NCBI GenBank assembly: GCA_034933145.1 | Contig: JAYFOA010000030.1 | Location: 1-8,701, forward strand | Length of the DNA stretch: 8,701 bases | Direction: 5' to 3' | Source of the DNA: UBA4644 sp034933145 | Lineage (GTDB): Bacteria > Bacillota > Clostridia > Oscillospirales > Butyricicoccaceae | Part shown: piece after piece, positions 1 through 6,990 of the stretch | Position numbering within the stretch: position 1 is the stretch's first letter | How the letters are laid out: each line of letters opens with the position of its first letter | Made by a program: the position numbers and the translations under genes | Notes under the pieces: generated by a model | What the model was told of the DNA's origin: nothing | What the model saw: only the letters and a program-made list of their open reading frames with translations | Database searches by the model: none

Positions 1-419
1 GCACGGTTATACCTGAAGACCACGTCGGACGCCTTCATTGTATCCCCGTTTTGGAACGTGACTCCGTCCTGCAGGGTAATGGTATAGGTCATTTGGTCGT
101 CGCTGATGGCAACGTCCTTCGCCAGCTCGTTGTAGTAGCCGTTCTGGGATTCATCCATACCGTAGAGTCCTTCATACATCTGGTGCCAGACTTTCATGTC
201 ACGCGTGTTGGTGGTTTGCTCCCAGTCCAGCGAGGACAGAGATGCGTTCAAGCGCAGCTTAAGGGTGCGGTCGCTGTTGTCAGTGCCTGTAGACGGGGAA
301 TTCGTTCCGCTGTCAGAGCCGGAATCTGTTGTGTCTTCGGTGCCGTTTGATGCGCAGCCGCCGAGGATGCCGACCAGCATCGTTAGGACAAGGAGCAGTG
401 CCAAAATGCGCTTATTCAT
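1..419 (-). CDS. Family-5 ABC transporter substrate-binding lipoprotein (oligopeptide type), N-terminal part only
   Basis: This is the N-terminal 139 residues of an extracellular solute-binding protein of the OppA/DppA family (SBP_bac_5); the rest lies beyond the left edge. Such proteins capture peptides, or sometimes nickel or other solutes, outside the membrane and pass them to an ABC importer. The start ATG at 419 follows a strong GGAGG site. Residues 1-21 form a lipoprotein signal peptide ending in the lipobox LGGC, so Cys22 is the lipidated residue. Residues 23-50 are a Ser/Thr/Asp/Gly-rich tether. The mature domain then begins with features typical of the family: LKLRLNASLSSLDWEQ near 53-68, a segment near WHQMYEGLYG, and TYTITLQDGVTFQNGDTM followed by ASDVVFRY. 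It starts 43 bp after the alanine-dehydrogenase-like gene on the same strand with no terminator between, so the two are probably co-transcribed. The exact ligand cannot be read from this part. Confidence 0.88.
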   Translation of the reverse strand, partial: MNKRILALLLVLTMLVGILGGCASNGTEDTTDSGSDSGTNSPSTGTDNSDRTLKLRLNASLSSLDWEQTTNTRDMKVWHQMYEGLYGMDESQNGYYNELAKDVAISDDQMTYTITLQDGVTFQNGDTMKASDVVFRYNR

Positions 420-446
420 TCTTCTTCCTCCGTTATATTTTTTGAC

Positions 447-459
447 GAGGCAGTGCCTC
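447..459 (-). other. Intercistronic hairpin (GAGGCAxTGCCTC) between the dehydrogenase and the binding protein
   Basis: A perfect 6-bp inverted repeat with one central base lies between the stop codon of the dehydrogenase gene and the ribosome site of the binding-protein gene. In the minus-strand RNA it is followed by GTCAAAAAA and not by a T-run, so it is not an intrinsic terminator. Such small hairpins commonly act as RNA-processing or mRNA-stability elements that set different levels of binding protein and upstream enzyme. That role is inferred here. Confidence 0.4.
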
Positions 460-462
460 AAA

Positions 463-1650
463 TCATTCAGCTGAACCTTGCTCACAGCAAGTGATAAACA
501 GGTTGCTGCGCGTAGTAGTTGCGGGAGGGGCCGGATTGAGTTTTCTGTCAGCAATCCCAAGTACATCTTCAGGACGAATCCATGGCTTGTTCTGAATGCC
601 GCTGGTTTCCTCATGGGTCAGGAGTCCCTTATAAGTGGTCAGGCTGCGGCGATAAAAGCCGTCGCCAACACAGGTTTCTTCAACACCTTTATTGAGAATT
701 CCCAGAATAAAGGGAAGCATCTCAGCCGCATAGGCCACTGACGTTGAATTGGCCACTGCTCCCGGAATGTTGCTCACACAGTAATGGACAATGCCATTAA
801 CCACGTAGCGAGGATTATCATGATGAGTTTCATGGCTGGTTTCGATCGCACCCGGGTCATCATTGCTGATATCCACCAAAACCGAGCCGGGTTCCATTAA
901 TTTGAGCATTTCCTTATCAATTAAGAAATCTTTCCGCTGCTTTGGCCATTTGACACAATTGAGAACCATATCGGTCAGCGGTAAAACAGAGGCAATTGAT
1001 TCCCGATTGCAGAACATTGTATTGATACGCCCCTGATATTGGCTTGACAATGTCCGCAGAATGCCCACATTGATATCCATGACCGTCACATTGGCGCCCA
1101 AGGCATAAAGAACCTGCAACGCGCCCTGGCCGACTGTACCGCCACCCAGAATCAGAACATTCATGCCGGGTGCGCCTGCAAAGCCGCCCACATACTTTCC
1201 CTTGCCGCCGTTAATCGTCAGCATGGACTCCAGTCCGAACAATGCGCCCTGCTTTCCTGCCGCTTCACAGTTGGGAGAACCATACCGATGACTATCTTCC
1301 GCGGTGAACGAAATGCATTTGCTTTTCAGCAACGCATCCACTTCTTCTGGGTGCCCGGCCGGATGAATGCACCCAAGGAGGATCTGATTCTCCCGCATCA
1401 GCGGGAACTCGCAGGGCTCAAACTCCTTGACTTTAGCGATCATATCGCAGCGGCGGTACATCTCCTCTGCGCTCGTAACGATTTCCGCACCGGCTTCCGC
1501 ATACGCCTTATCGGAAAACCCAGCCGTTTCCCCACAGTTTTTTTGCGCCAGCACCATATGTCCGGAAGCAATGATTGACTTAACCTCCATCGGTGTGCAA
1601 ATGACGCGGTTCTCACCTTCCTTGATGTCTTTCAGAATACCAAAAATCAT
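463..1650 (-). CDS. ald: Alanine dehydrogenase family protein (AlaDH/PNT), NAD-dependent
   Basis: This predicted cytoplasmic enzyme of 395 residues is in the alanine dehydrogenase / transhydrogenase-alpha family. Alanine dehydrogenase oxidises L-alanine to pyruvate and ammonia with NAD. By eye, the residues known to matter in bacterial AlaDH are present: Arg15 (ENRV), Lys75 (KVKE), the catalytic His96 (CIHPAG) and an Asp at 264 (SNDDPG). The Rossmann dinucleotide loop is LGGGTVGQGA at 168-177 and Asp192 ends beta-2, which favours NAD. The later motif VNGIVHYCVSNIPGAVA is also characteristic. Unusual points are the WPKQRKDF segment where classical AlaDH has a PGAKAP-like loop, and a C-terminal tail (about 372-395) rich in Pro/Thr and ending with two cysteines. 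A close relative such as N5-(carboxyethyl)ornithine synthase or another amino-acid dehydrogenase is therefore possible. An AAGGGG site precedes the ATG, and a perfect sigma-54 promoter lies about 70 bp upstream of it. Confidence 0.85.
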   Translation of the reverse strand: MIFGILKDIKEGENRVICTPMEVKSIIASGHMVLAQKNCGETAGFSDKAYAEAGAEIVTSAEEMYRRCDMIAKVKEFEPCEFPLMRENQILLGCIHPAGHPEEVDALLKSKCISFTAEDSHRYGSPNCEAAGKQGALFGLESMLTINGGKGKYVGGFAGAPGMNVLILGGGTVGQGALQVLYALGANVTVMDINVGILRTLSSQYQGRINTMFCNRESIASVLPLTDMVLNCVKWPKQRKDFLIDKEMLKLMEPGSVLVDISNDDPGAIETSHETHHDNPRYVVNGIVHYCVSNIPGAVANSTSVAYAAEMLPFILGILNKGVEETCVGDGFYRRSLTTYKGLLTHEETSGIQNKPWIRPEDVLGIADRKLNPAPPATTTRSNLFITCCEQGSAE

Positions 1651-1719
1651 ATTGTCCCCTTCTTTGACTCAGAATTGGCAGCTGCATGCATAGCATAATT
1701 TGCTTTACGCCTATATACA

Positions 1720-1735
1720 TGCAATATTCGTGCCA
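1720..1735 (-). promoter_or_regulatory. Sigma-54 (-24/-12) promoter of the alanine dehydrogenase gene
   Basis: Read on the minus strand the sequence is TGGCACGAATATTGCA. It fits the sigma-54 consensus TGGCAC-N5-TTGCA at every defined position, with the diagnostic GG (1734-1733) and GC (1722-1721) exactly 10 bp apart. Transcription should start near 1709, giving a leader of about 60 nt before the ATG at 1650. The operon immediately upstream encodes both RpoN and a sigma-54 activator, which makes a chance match unlikely. Confidence 0.9.
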
Positions 1736-1789
1736 TTTTTGCAGAAAATGCACGCTGCGTCTTCCGCATATGCGAATCGCCGGAGGGCC

Positions 1790-1828
1790 AAAAAAAACCG
1801 CACATCCCGCAAAATACGGGATGTGCGG
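1790..1828 (-). terminator. Strong intrinsic terminator, second of a tandem pair after the regulator operon
   Basis: A perfect 12-bp inverted repeat (CCGCACATCCCG at 1798-1809, CGGGATGTGCGG at 1817-1828) with a 7-nt loop is followed on the minus strand by eight T residues (1797-1790). It terminates RNA arriving from the response regulator gene and shields the downstream sigma-54 promoter. Confidence 0.9.
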
Positions 1829-1833
1829 CACAT
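1821..1833. promoter_or_regulatory. Candidate enhancer (activator-binding) palindrome ATGTGC-G-GCACAT
   Basis: A perfect 13-bp dyad centred at 1827 lies about 118 bp upstream of the predicted sigma-54 start near 1709, within the usual distance for NtrC-type enhancer sites. A third half-site, GCACAT, occurs at 1800-1805. The dyad shares bases with the terminator stem, so part of its symmetry follows from the hairpin. Binding by the Fis-type helix-turn-helix of the neighbouring response regulator is inferred. Confidence 0.35.
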
Positions 1834-1840
1834 AAACTGC

Positions 1841-1872
1841 AAAAAAAACCAAATCCTTATTTGGCTTTTTTT
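1841..1872 (-). terminator. Intrinsic terminator, first after the response regulator gene
   Basis: The hairpin CCAAAT-CCTT-ATTTGG (1849-1864) is flanked by eight A on the left and a T-run on the right (1866-1872). On the minus strand it therefore ends in eight T residues directly after the stem. The A/T flanks would let it work in both directions, although no plus-strand gene arrives here. Confidence 0.8.
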
Positions 1873-2005
1873 GTTGTTTACTGACAATTTTCCGCTAAGA
1901 ATTTCTGTGATTTTGCATGCCTCGGTTTTATCAGCTACTGGCTGATGAGACCCATTCTCCCAGATTCCGACGGACTGTGAAAGGCATGCCATGAGAAATT
2001 TTTTC

Positions 2006-3388
2006 TCATTCGGGAAAATTGTGCCGATCCAATCCGTACTCATTGATCTTGTTAAGCAACCCGCGAGTACTGATTCCCAGATCCCGTGCTGTCTGATCGC
2101 GCCGTCCGCTGTTCTTGACCAAAGTATCCGTTATCGCTATCCGCTCCAGTTCCCGCAGGCTGATTCCGGCCAACGAGCCCCGGGCCGGAACCTCTGCCGC
2201 AGCTTCAGCCGACGATCGGCTGATCCGAATATCGTCCGGAAGATCTTTCGGCCGAATGACACCGTCTGCGCAGACGATCACCGCATATTCCAGCACGTTT
2301 GCCAGCTGTCTGACATTTCCCGGAAAGTCAAAGCGCATCATGATACGTTCTGTCTCCGGTTCAATCGCCTTGATTTGTTTATTCTGTTCCTTGGCAAACT
2401 GCTGCACAAAATGCTGGCTGAGCAACGGAATGTCTTCTTTCCGCTGCCGCAGAGGCGGAATCTTAATCTTCATCACATTTAGTCGATAATAGAGGTCCTG
2501 CCGGAACGATCCCGCTTGGATCATTTCTTTAAGATCCCGATTAGTTGCAGCCAATACCCTGACATCCACATGCTTGGTTTCGGAACCACCAAGGGGTGAA
2601 AACTCTTTGCTTTCAAGGACACGCAGCAGCTTTGCCTGAAGACTAAGAGGCATATCTCCAATCTCATCAAGGAAAATCGTCCCTTTATCCGCCAACTCAA
2701 ATTTACCTTTGCGATCCTGAAGAGCACCGGTAAAGGCGCCTCTCCGGTAGCCAAAGAACTCCGCTTCCAACAAATTTTCCGGAATGGCAGCACAGTTAAC
2801 AACAACAAACCGACTTTTCTGACGCTTGCCGAGATTATGAATTGCTCTTGCAACCAGTTCCTTTCCGGTGCCGCTCTCGCCAAGGATCAGAACGTTGGTA
2901 TCCACATCCCTGAGCCGATCTATCATCCTGTACACCGCCTGCATCGGTGCACTTTCTCCCACCATGCGGTCATAAAACTGCCGGTTCTTAAGTTCGTCGG
3001 TTAAAAAGCTGACCTGTTCCTTCAGCGCGCGGAACTCCACCGCCTGACTTACAAATGCCTGCAGTTCCTCCAGATCCAGCGGCTTGGTCAGATATGTAAA
3101 CGCGCCTTTCTGCATCGCCTCAACCGAAGAGCGAATACTTCCATAGGCGGTCATCATAATGACCACCACCGCAGGATCGACCTCCCGAATACGCTGCAAA
3201 AGTTCTATTCCATCGTCTTCACCGATTCTTAAATCCAACAGCGCTACATCGAAGGATTCCTGATAGGCCAGAGCAAGCCCTTCGGCTGTCGTCAATGCCG
3301 TTTTAACCTGATATTGCTTACACAGGGCAAAACTCAGTGAAGCACAGATGCTCGGTTCATCATCCACAATAAGAACACTTGGTTTCAT
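2006..3388 (-). CDS. Sigma-54-dependent response regulator, NtrC/AtoC family
   Basis: This is a cytoplasmic transcription activator of 460 residues. The receiver domain (about 4-118) has the acidic pair Asp9/Asp10, phospho-acceptor Asp52 (LLDLRI), Thr80 and Lys102. The AAA+ domain (about 142-375) has Walker A GESGTGKE at 170-177, the sigma-54-contacting loop GAFTGA at 217-222, Walker B GTIFLDEIGDM at 236-246, the arginine-finger region FRQDLYYRLN near 295-304 and the sensor II motif FPGNVRQL near 355-362. A Fis-type helix-turn-helix lies at about 411-452. All catalytic elements needed to remodel sigma-54 polymerase are intact. The ATG overlaps the kinase stop as ATGA, preceded by GAAGGAG, so the two are translationally coupled partners. 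The likely target is the -24/-12 promoter just past the operon's terminators. The family is certain; the signal and regulon are inferred. Confidence 0.96.
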   Translation of the reverse strand: MKPSVLIVDDEPSICASLSFALCKQYQVKTALTTAEGLALAYQESFDVALLDLRIGEDDGIELLQRIREVDPAVVVIMMTAYGSIRSSVEAMQKGAFTYLTKPLDLEELQAFVSQAVEFRALKEQVSFLTDELKNRQFYDRMVGESAPMQAVYRMIDRLRDVDTNVLILGESGTGKELVARAIHNLGKRQKSRFVVVNCAAIPENLLEAEFFGYRRGAFTGALQDRKGKFELADKGTIFLDEIGDMPLSLQAKLLRVLESKEFSPLGGSETKHVDVRVLAATNRDLKEMIQAGSFRQDLYYRLNVMKIKIPPLRQRKEDIPLLSQHFVQQFAKEQNKQIKAIEPETERIMMRFDFPGNVRQLANVLEYAVIVCADGVIRPKDLPDDIRISRSSAEAAAEVPARGSLAGISLRELERIAITDTLVKNSGRRDQTARDLGISTRGLLNKINEYGLDRHNFPE

Positions 3389-5403
3389 GCTGTCGCTCCT
3401 TCAAATTGCAATGTAATGCGTGTAAACACTCCCTTAATGCTTTCAATACTCATGACGCCGCTGTTTTCTCTTATAAACTGTTCAACCAGCGGCATTCCGA
3501 GTCCAGAACCACGCGCCTTGGTTGTATAAAACTGCTCCGTGCATTTTGCAATTTCCTCTTTGGTCATACCGATTCCTTCATCGTATACCTCAATAACCGT
3601 TTTGCCGTCTTTGCTGAAAGCGGAAAGCTCCAACGTCAGTTTTTCGGAAAGCGGTTCCTGGGTCAGTCGCTGTTCCATAGACTCGATACCGTTGAAAATC
3701 AGGTTGATCAAGGCCTGCCGGATCTGGTCCTTATTTGCTATGATCCGGGTATCCGGAACTGCCTTGACACGAAACGCAATTGGCAGATTCTTGGCAGTCA
3801 CCTTGGAAAAATTGACGCATTCATTCATAAGCTCCGGTACAGAAACAAGCTCCTTCTGTCCTTTCGCGGGCCGGGAATAGTTGATCAGCGATTCGATCAG
3901 CCGATTGATACGGTCAACTTCCTTCGGCACACATTTTGAAAATGACTCCTGAAACTCTTTACTTTCGCTGCTCTCCGTCCCTATCAGGGAAGAAAAGGAA
4001 CGAATAGCCATCAGGGGGTTGCGGATTTCATGGGCGATGCCTGCAACGATCCGGTTAAGAGATTTATTTTTTTCCATTTCGAACAGAGCGTTTTTCTCGC
4101 GTTCCTCTCTTGTGACATCTTCCATAGACAGAATCGCCTGTCCACTGCTTCCAACTCGGTGATAGAGACAGCGATAATTGCAGCTGATTCCCTGCTGAAC
4201 CAGTGTGAGAGTCCTGGGCTTCGAAGTATTTTTCCCCTCTTTTTCCAGTTCTGTCCACAAAGCGCTAAACAATGGGACTTCCCATATTTTAGTTCCTATT
4301 ATGGCATTTTCCCGATTTGCTGCCAATTCGCAGGCATTGCCATTGGCCATCAGCACAGTTCCCTGCCGGTCCAGCAACAGAATGCCGATATGTGCGTTTT
4401 CAATCAGGAGCGTACGCAGCGCACTTTCGCTCTCCAACTGGCCCATTTTTTGAGCCAATTCCTGATTCGCAACACTCAGCTCTTCCGTCTTTTCGTTGAC
4501 CGCGCGTTTCAGCATCTTGTTCGTCAGATGGACCATAAAAATGACCAGTCCCGCCGCTCCGATAACCGCCACAATCGTTGTAATAAGATATTTGATCCGC
4601 GTCTGCGCATCCTTCAGATCTTTATCTACAATCCAGGTTTTGTAGATTTGGTCATATTCTCCATTAACACGTAATCTGGTCAATCCCTGTTCCAGCACGT
4701 TATATAGCGACCGATTACTCATCTGGACAAAAACGGTATAGCTGAGCGAAGCGAGATAATTATAAGAAATGTAGTAATTATTTTCGATTCCTGCCTTATT
4801 CAGCTGGTATGTGAGACTATCCCAATTTCCAATAACCCTGATCACGTCGCGATCGACCAGAGTTTGAAACAGCTCTTCCTGTGAAGACCGCAGGGAATAG
4901 CTGTTGACCGAAAGCCTTGGCAGCAAATAGGAACTGACTGTGCCGGATTCAAAAGCCACATCGTAGGAGTAGGTCTTCTGCGGATAGGCGTCACTGAGCT
5001 TGACTTTTCTCTCAACCATGCACAAAGAAGAACTTGAAATATCTCCGATAGACTGAAAGTAGGCGGCTCCCTGGTCATTGGTCCGAATTCCCAGGATGGC
5101 GTCCACATCCCCTTTTTCGAGAGCCTCAAGGCAATCGCTGTTGCGTTCGTATGCAACATACTGGATTTTTAAATCTTCCTCTTTTGCTATCGCATTCATA
5201 AGATCAATATGCATGCCGATCAGACTGCCATCCGTATCCCGGAACTGATATGGCGGTAAATGGCTGCAAACACCCACACGAATGCTCTTTGCCGCGTAAG
5301 CCTGTATCGGGACGAAGGCGCCGACGCTCAACAGCATCAAAAGTATCAGCCCGCACCGAATCATCATCCGCTGAAAGCGGCGCATCGGACTGTGCTGCTT
5401 CAT
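3385..5403 (-). CDS. Membrane sensor histidine kinase with extracellular solute-binding domain
   Basis: This protein has 672 residues. The start at 5403 is chosen because GGGAGG lies 7 nt upstream and a signal peptide follows directly; longer in-frame starts would run into rpoN. Order of parts: basic N-terminus and hydrophobic signal (about 8-35) ending near AYAA; a type-3 periplasmic-binding-like domain (about 39-260, opening IRVGVCSHLPPYQFRD); one transmembrane helix (about 272-292); a coiled-coil linker (about 300-330); a PAS domain (about 325-432); a HisKA dimerisation domain with phospho-acceptor His458 in IAHEIRNPL; and a catalytic ATPase domain with N-box NLIFNGIES (568-576), G1 DEGIGM (608-613) and G2 GSGLGMPL (632-639). 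It presumably senses an extracellular solute, perhaps an amino acid, and phosphorylates the regulator encoded next. By eye, the Arg and Asp that grip amino-acid backbones in related binding proteins are not obvious, so the ligand is open. Confidence 0.95.
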   Translation of the reverse strand: MKQHSPMRRFQRMMIRCGLILLMLLSVGAFVPIQAYAAKSIRVGVCSHLPPYQFRDTDGSLIGMHIDLMNAIAKEEDLKIQYVAYERNSDCLEALEKGDVDAILGIRTNDQGAAYFQSIGDISSSSLCMVERKVKLSDAYPQKTYSYDVAFESGTVSSYLLPRLSVNSYSLRSSQEELFQTLVDRDVIRVIGNWDSLTYQLNKAGIENNYYISYNYLASLSYTVFVQMSNRSLYNVLEQGLTRLRVNGEYDQIYKTWIVDKDLKDAQTRIKYLITTIVAVIGAAGLVIFMVHLTNKMLKRAVNEKTEELSVANQELAQKMGQLESESALRTLLIENAHIGILLLDRQGTVLMANGNACELAANRENAIIGTKIWEVPLFSALWTELEKEGKNTSKPRTLTLVQQGISCNYRCLYHRVGSSGQAILSMEDVTREEREKNALFEMEKNKSLNRIVAGIAHEIRNPLMAIRSFSSLIGTESSESKEFQESFSKCVPKEVDRINRLIESLINYSRPAKGQKELVSVPELMNECVNFSKVTAKNLPIAFRVKAVPDTRIIANKDQIRQALINLIFNGIESMEQRLTQEPLSEKLTLELSAFSKDGKTVIEVYDEGIGMTKEEIAKCTEQFYTTKARGSGLGMPLVEQFIRENSGVMSIESIKGVFTRITLQFEGATA

Positions 5404-5416
5404 GTAAACGCCTCCC

Positions 5417-6631
5417 TTATCCTTTTGCCTTGCCCAAAAGTTCTCTGCGATACTTGTTGACGGTTCTCCGGGAAATGGCAATGCCCTCCGCGCGAAGCAG
5501 TTCTGCCATTCGTTCATCGCTCAGTCGATCCGGGGACTGCCCCGCCAATTCTCCCATCCGCTGAGCAACCCACAGCCGGTTTCGTTCTCCTATTCCGTCC
5601 CGAAGGAAAAGCTTGCGCAGCGGAAACAGTTTTCCGCGATAAGCGTAATGTTTGTCCAGAACGGCCCGGCTGACGGTGGATAAACTCAGTCCTAGCGCAG
5701 AAGCTGTTTCAGTCATTGTCAGCGGCAATAAATCGGCATTCTTTCCGGATGCAAAAAAAGTTTGCTGACGTCTGGCAGCCAGCTCCGCAACGCAGAGGAG
5801 CGTATGGGCCCGCTGCTCGATGGCGAACAAAAGCTCCCTGGCGCCGGTCAGGCAGTCCTGCGCATAGCGTCTCTGCAATTCACTGCCTCCCTGTAACCAT
5901 TCCTTATACAGAGGCGTAATACGCGGCACAACAGGCTGGTTTGCCAATCCTACGGTCAATACATCTTTTTCATAGGTGATTTCAAGATCCGGAAGCAGAT
6001 ATTTGATCGGCCTTGCATCAAATGCAGCACCCGGATGAGGTTCGAGCGAACGGATACGCGCAATTGCAGCTTCCAGACGGTCAGGTGCTATCTCCGGCAT
6101 ATCCAGCGTTCCACCCGCTAACGCTTCTAGGTTTTTTTCGACAATTTGGAGTTCCACACTTGCGTCCGGCAGATCCCTGAGCTGGAGTTTCAGGCATTCC
6201 TGCAGCGATTGCGCACCCACTCCGCAAGGTTCCAAGCTCTGCACAATTTTCAGCGCGCCCTGAAGGCGCTCCTCTGATACATTCCATTCCAAACTTAGTT
6301 CGGACAGATCATCCCGCATGTAACCGTCATCGTCAATACACCCGATAAGATGTTCGCACAGCGGCAACAGTTCTTTCTCACAGCGGGCGAGGCGCAATTG
6401 AGACAACAGATGATCCCTCAGGCTGATTCGTTCAGCAGCCTCAAATATCGGAGCATCCTCTCTTAGATTACATCCATCATCGTCGTATTCAAGCAATGGA
6501 TTTTCCGTCACTGTGCGGTCGATCAGATCTCGAAGTTCATCGGCACTTCGTGAAAGAATATGTGCTGAATGGATTAACATCGCCTGCGGAAGCACATCCG
6601 TTTTTGCGTATACGTACAAATTTTCGTTCAT
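5417..6631 (-). CDS. rpoN: RNA polymerase sigma-54 factor (RpoN)
   Basis: This alternative sigma factor of 404 residues recognises -24/-12 promoters and needs an AAA+ activator to open DNA. Region I (about 14-48) keeps the ENPLLE ending but is poor in the glutamines usual there. A short acidic stretch follows (49-60). The core-binding domain includes the motif EPCGVGAQSLQECL (134-147). Next come the region LFPLRKLFL (335-343), the helix-turn-helix around TMTETASALGLSLSTVSRAV (305-324), and the RpoN box near the C-terminus, SRRTVNKYRR (387-396, consensus ARRTVAKYRE). It is shorter than the enterobacterial protein of about 477 residues. The ATG at 6631 has only a weak AGCGGAA-like ribosome site; no better in-frame start is nearby. 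It is the first gene of an operon with a kinase and a sigma-54 activator, 13 bp before the kinase, which suggests a dedicated regulatory unit. Confidence 0.95.
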   Translation of the reverse strand: MNENLYVYAKTDVLPQAMLIHSAHILSRSADELRDLIDRTVTENPLLEYDDDGCNLREDAPIFEAAERISLRDHLLSQLRLARCEKELLPLCEHLIGCIDDDGYMRDDLSELSLEWNVSEERLQGALKIVQSLEPCGVGAQSLQECLKLQLRDLPDASVELQIVEKNLEALAGGTLDMPEIAPDRLEAAIARIRSLEPHPGAAFDARPIKYLLPDLEITYEKDVLTVGLANQPVVPRITPLYKEWLQGGSELQRRYAQDCLTGARELLFAIEQRAHTLLCVAELAARRQQTFFASGKNADLLPLTMTETASALGLSLSTVSRAVLDKHYAYRGKLFPLRKLFLRDGIGERNRLWVAQRMGELAGQSPDRLSDERMAELLRAEGIAISRRTVNKYRRELLGKAKG

Positions 6632-6678
6632 TTTCCATCATTCCGCTGTTGCGGCCCCCTGATTAACAATACTTGCTT

Positions 6679-6707
6679 ACTATATAAACCCCAGCGCCTG
6701 TTTGCAA
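6679..6707 (-). promoter_or_regulatory. Sigma-A-like promoter of the rpoN-kinase-regulator operon
   Basis: Read on the minus strand: TTGCAA (6707-6702), 17 bp, TATAGT (6684-6679). Transcription would start near 6672, giving a leader of about 40 nt to the rpoN ATG. This suggests the regulatory operon is expressed by the housekeeping polymerase and not by its own sigma-54. Confidence 0.55.
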
Positions 6708-6760
6708 CAAGCTCTTCGAGTCAATTTCAGTATCCTAAGTAGCGCAAAAGAGGTTATCCG

Positions 6761-6880
6761 ATGGAAAGAATACGTTGTCCTCGTGAGCCGCAATATTATA
6801 TATATCAGCCTATTATTTCCTCTCATGGTTATTGGCTTTCAATATGTAATTTGATTTTTTATCTGATGAACCATCGTTAA
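6761..6880 (+). CDS. Possible small protein of 39 residues, unknown
   Basis: An ATG preceded by AAGAGG with 7-nt spacing opens a 40-codon frame. The product begins MERIRCPREPQYYIYQ and continues with an aromatic, hydrophobic second half ending in NHR. It contains two cysteines and could span or associate with a membrane. No clear promoter or terminator belongs to it and I do not recognise the sequence, so it may be a chance frame in AT-rich intergenic DNA. Confidence 0.22.
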   Translation: MERIRCPREPQYYIYQPIISSHGYWLSICNLIFYLMNHR

Positions 6881-6961
6881 AAAATATGGTTTAATAAAGC
6901 TTTTGGATAGCACTACGCTAAAATTTCGGTAATATAAGTAGTATAGTTTCGACAAAACTTA

Positions 6962-6990
6962 TTGTCAACATTGTGTATACTATGTATAGT
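6962..6990 (+). promoter_or_regulatory. Sigma-A-like promoter of the small basic protein gene, with dyad over the -10
   Basis: TTGTCA (6962-6967), 17 bp, TATAGT (6985-6990). Transcription should begin near 6997, giving a leader of about 85 nt. The -10 is the right arm of an inverted repeat ACTAT-GT-ATAGT (6979-6990), which could be an operator for a repressor or could be chance in AT-rich DNA. Confidence 0.55.

Larger units (their letters stand above)
1651..2005. other. Intergenic control region between the regulator operon and the dehydrogenase gene
   Basis: This 355-bp gap has no convincing gene. From right to left it contains an untranslated stretch (1873-2005) with a small dyad ATCAGC-N5-GCTGAT at 1930-1946 and two copies of GCATGCC (near 1914 and 1983). 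Next come two tandem minus-strand terminators (1841-1872 and 1790-1828), the 10-bp palindrome CGCATATGCG at 1765-1774, the sigma-54 promoter at 1720-1735, and a leader of roughly 60 nt to the dehydrogenase start. The layout insulates the dehydrogenase from read-through and leaves room for enhancer sites. Confidence 0.7.

Noticed and set aside
51..741. Plus-strand frames of 87 to 99 codons opposite the binding-protein and dehydrogenase genes
   Set aside because: They lie antisense to strongly supported genes, have no ribosome site or recognisable domains, and look like shadows.
1674..1690. Plus-strand TTGGCAGCTGCATGCA resembling a -24/-12 site
   Set aside because: The GG to GC spacing is wrong (9 bp), the -12 half lacks TTGC, and no gene lies downstream on that strand.
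1711..2043. Minus-strand frame of 110 codons across the intergenic control region
   Set aside because: It overlaps the end of the regulator gene in another frame and reads through both terminators; its sequence is low complexity with no ribosome site.
5404..5517. Longer start for the sensor kinase at 5517
   Set aside because: It would overlap the end of rpoN by about 100 bp and put 38 residues before the signal peptide; the start at 5403 has a good ribosome site and a signal peptide directly after it.
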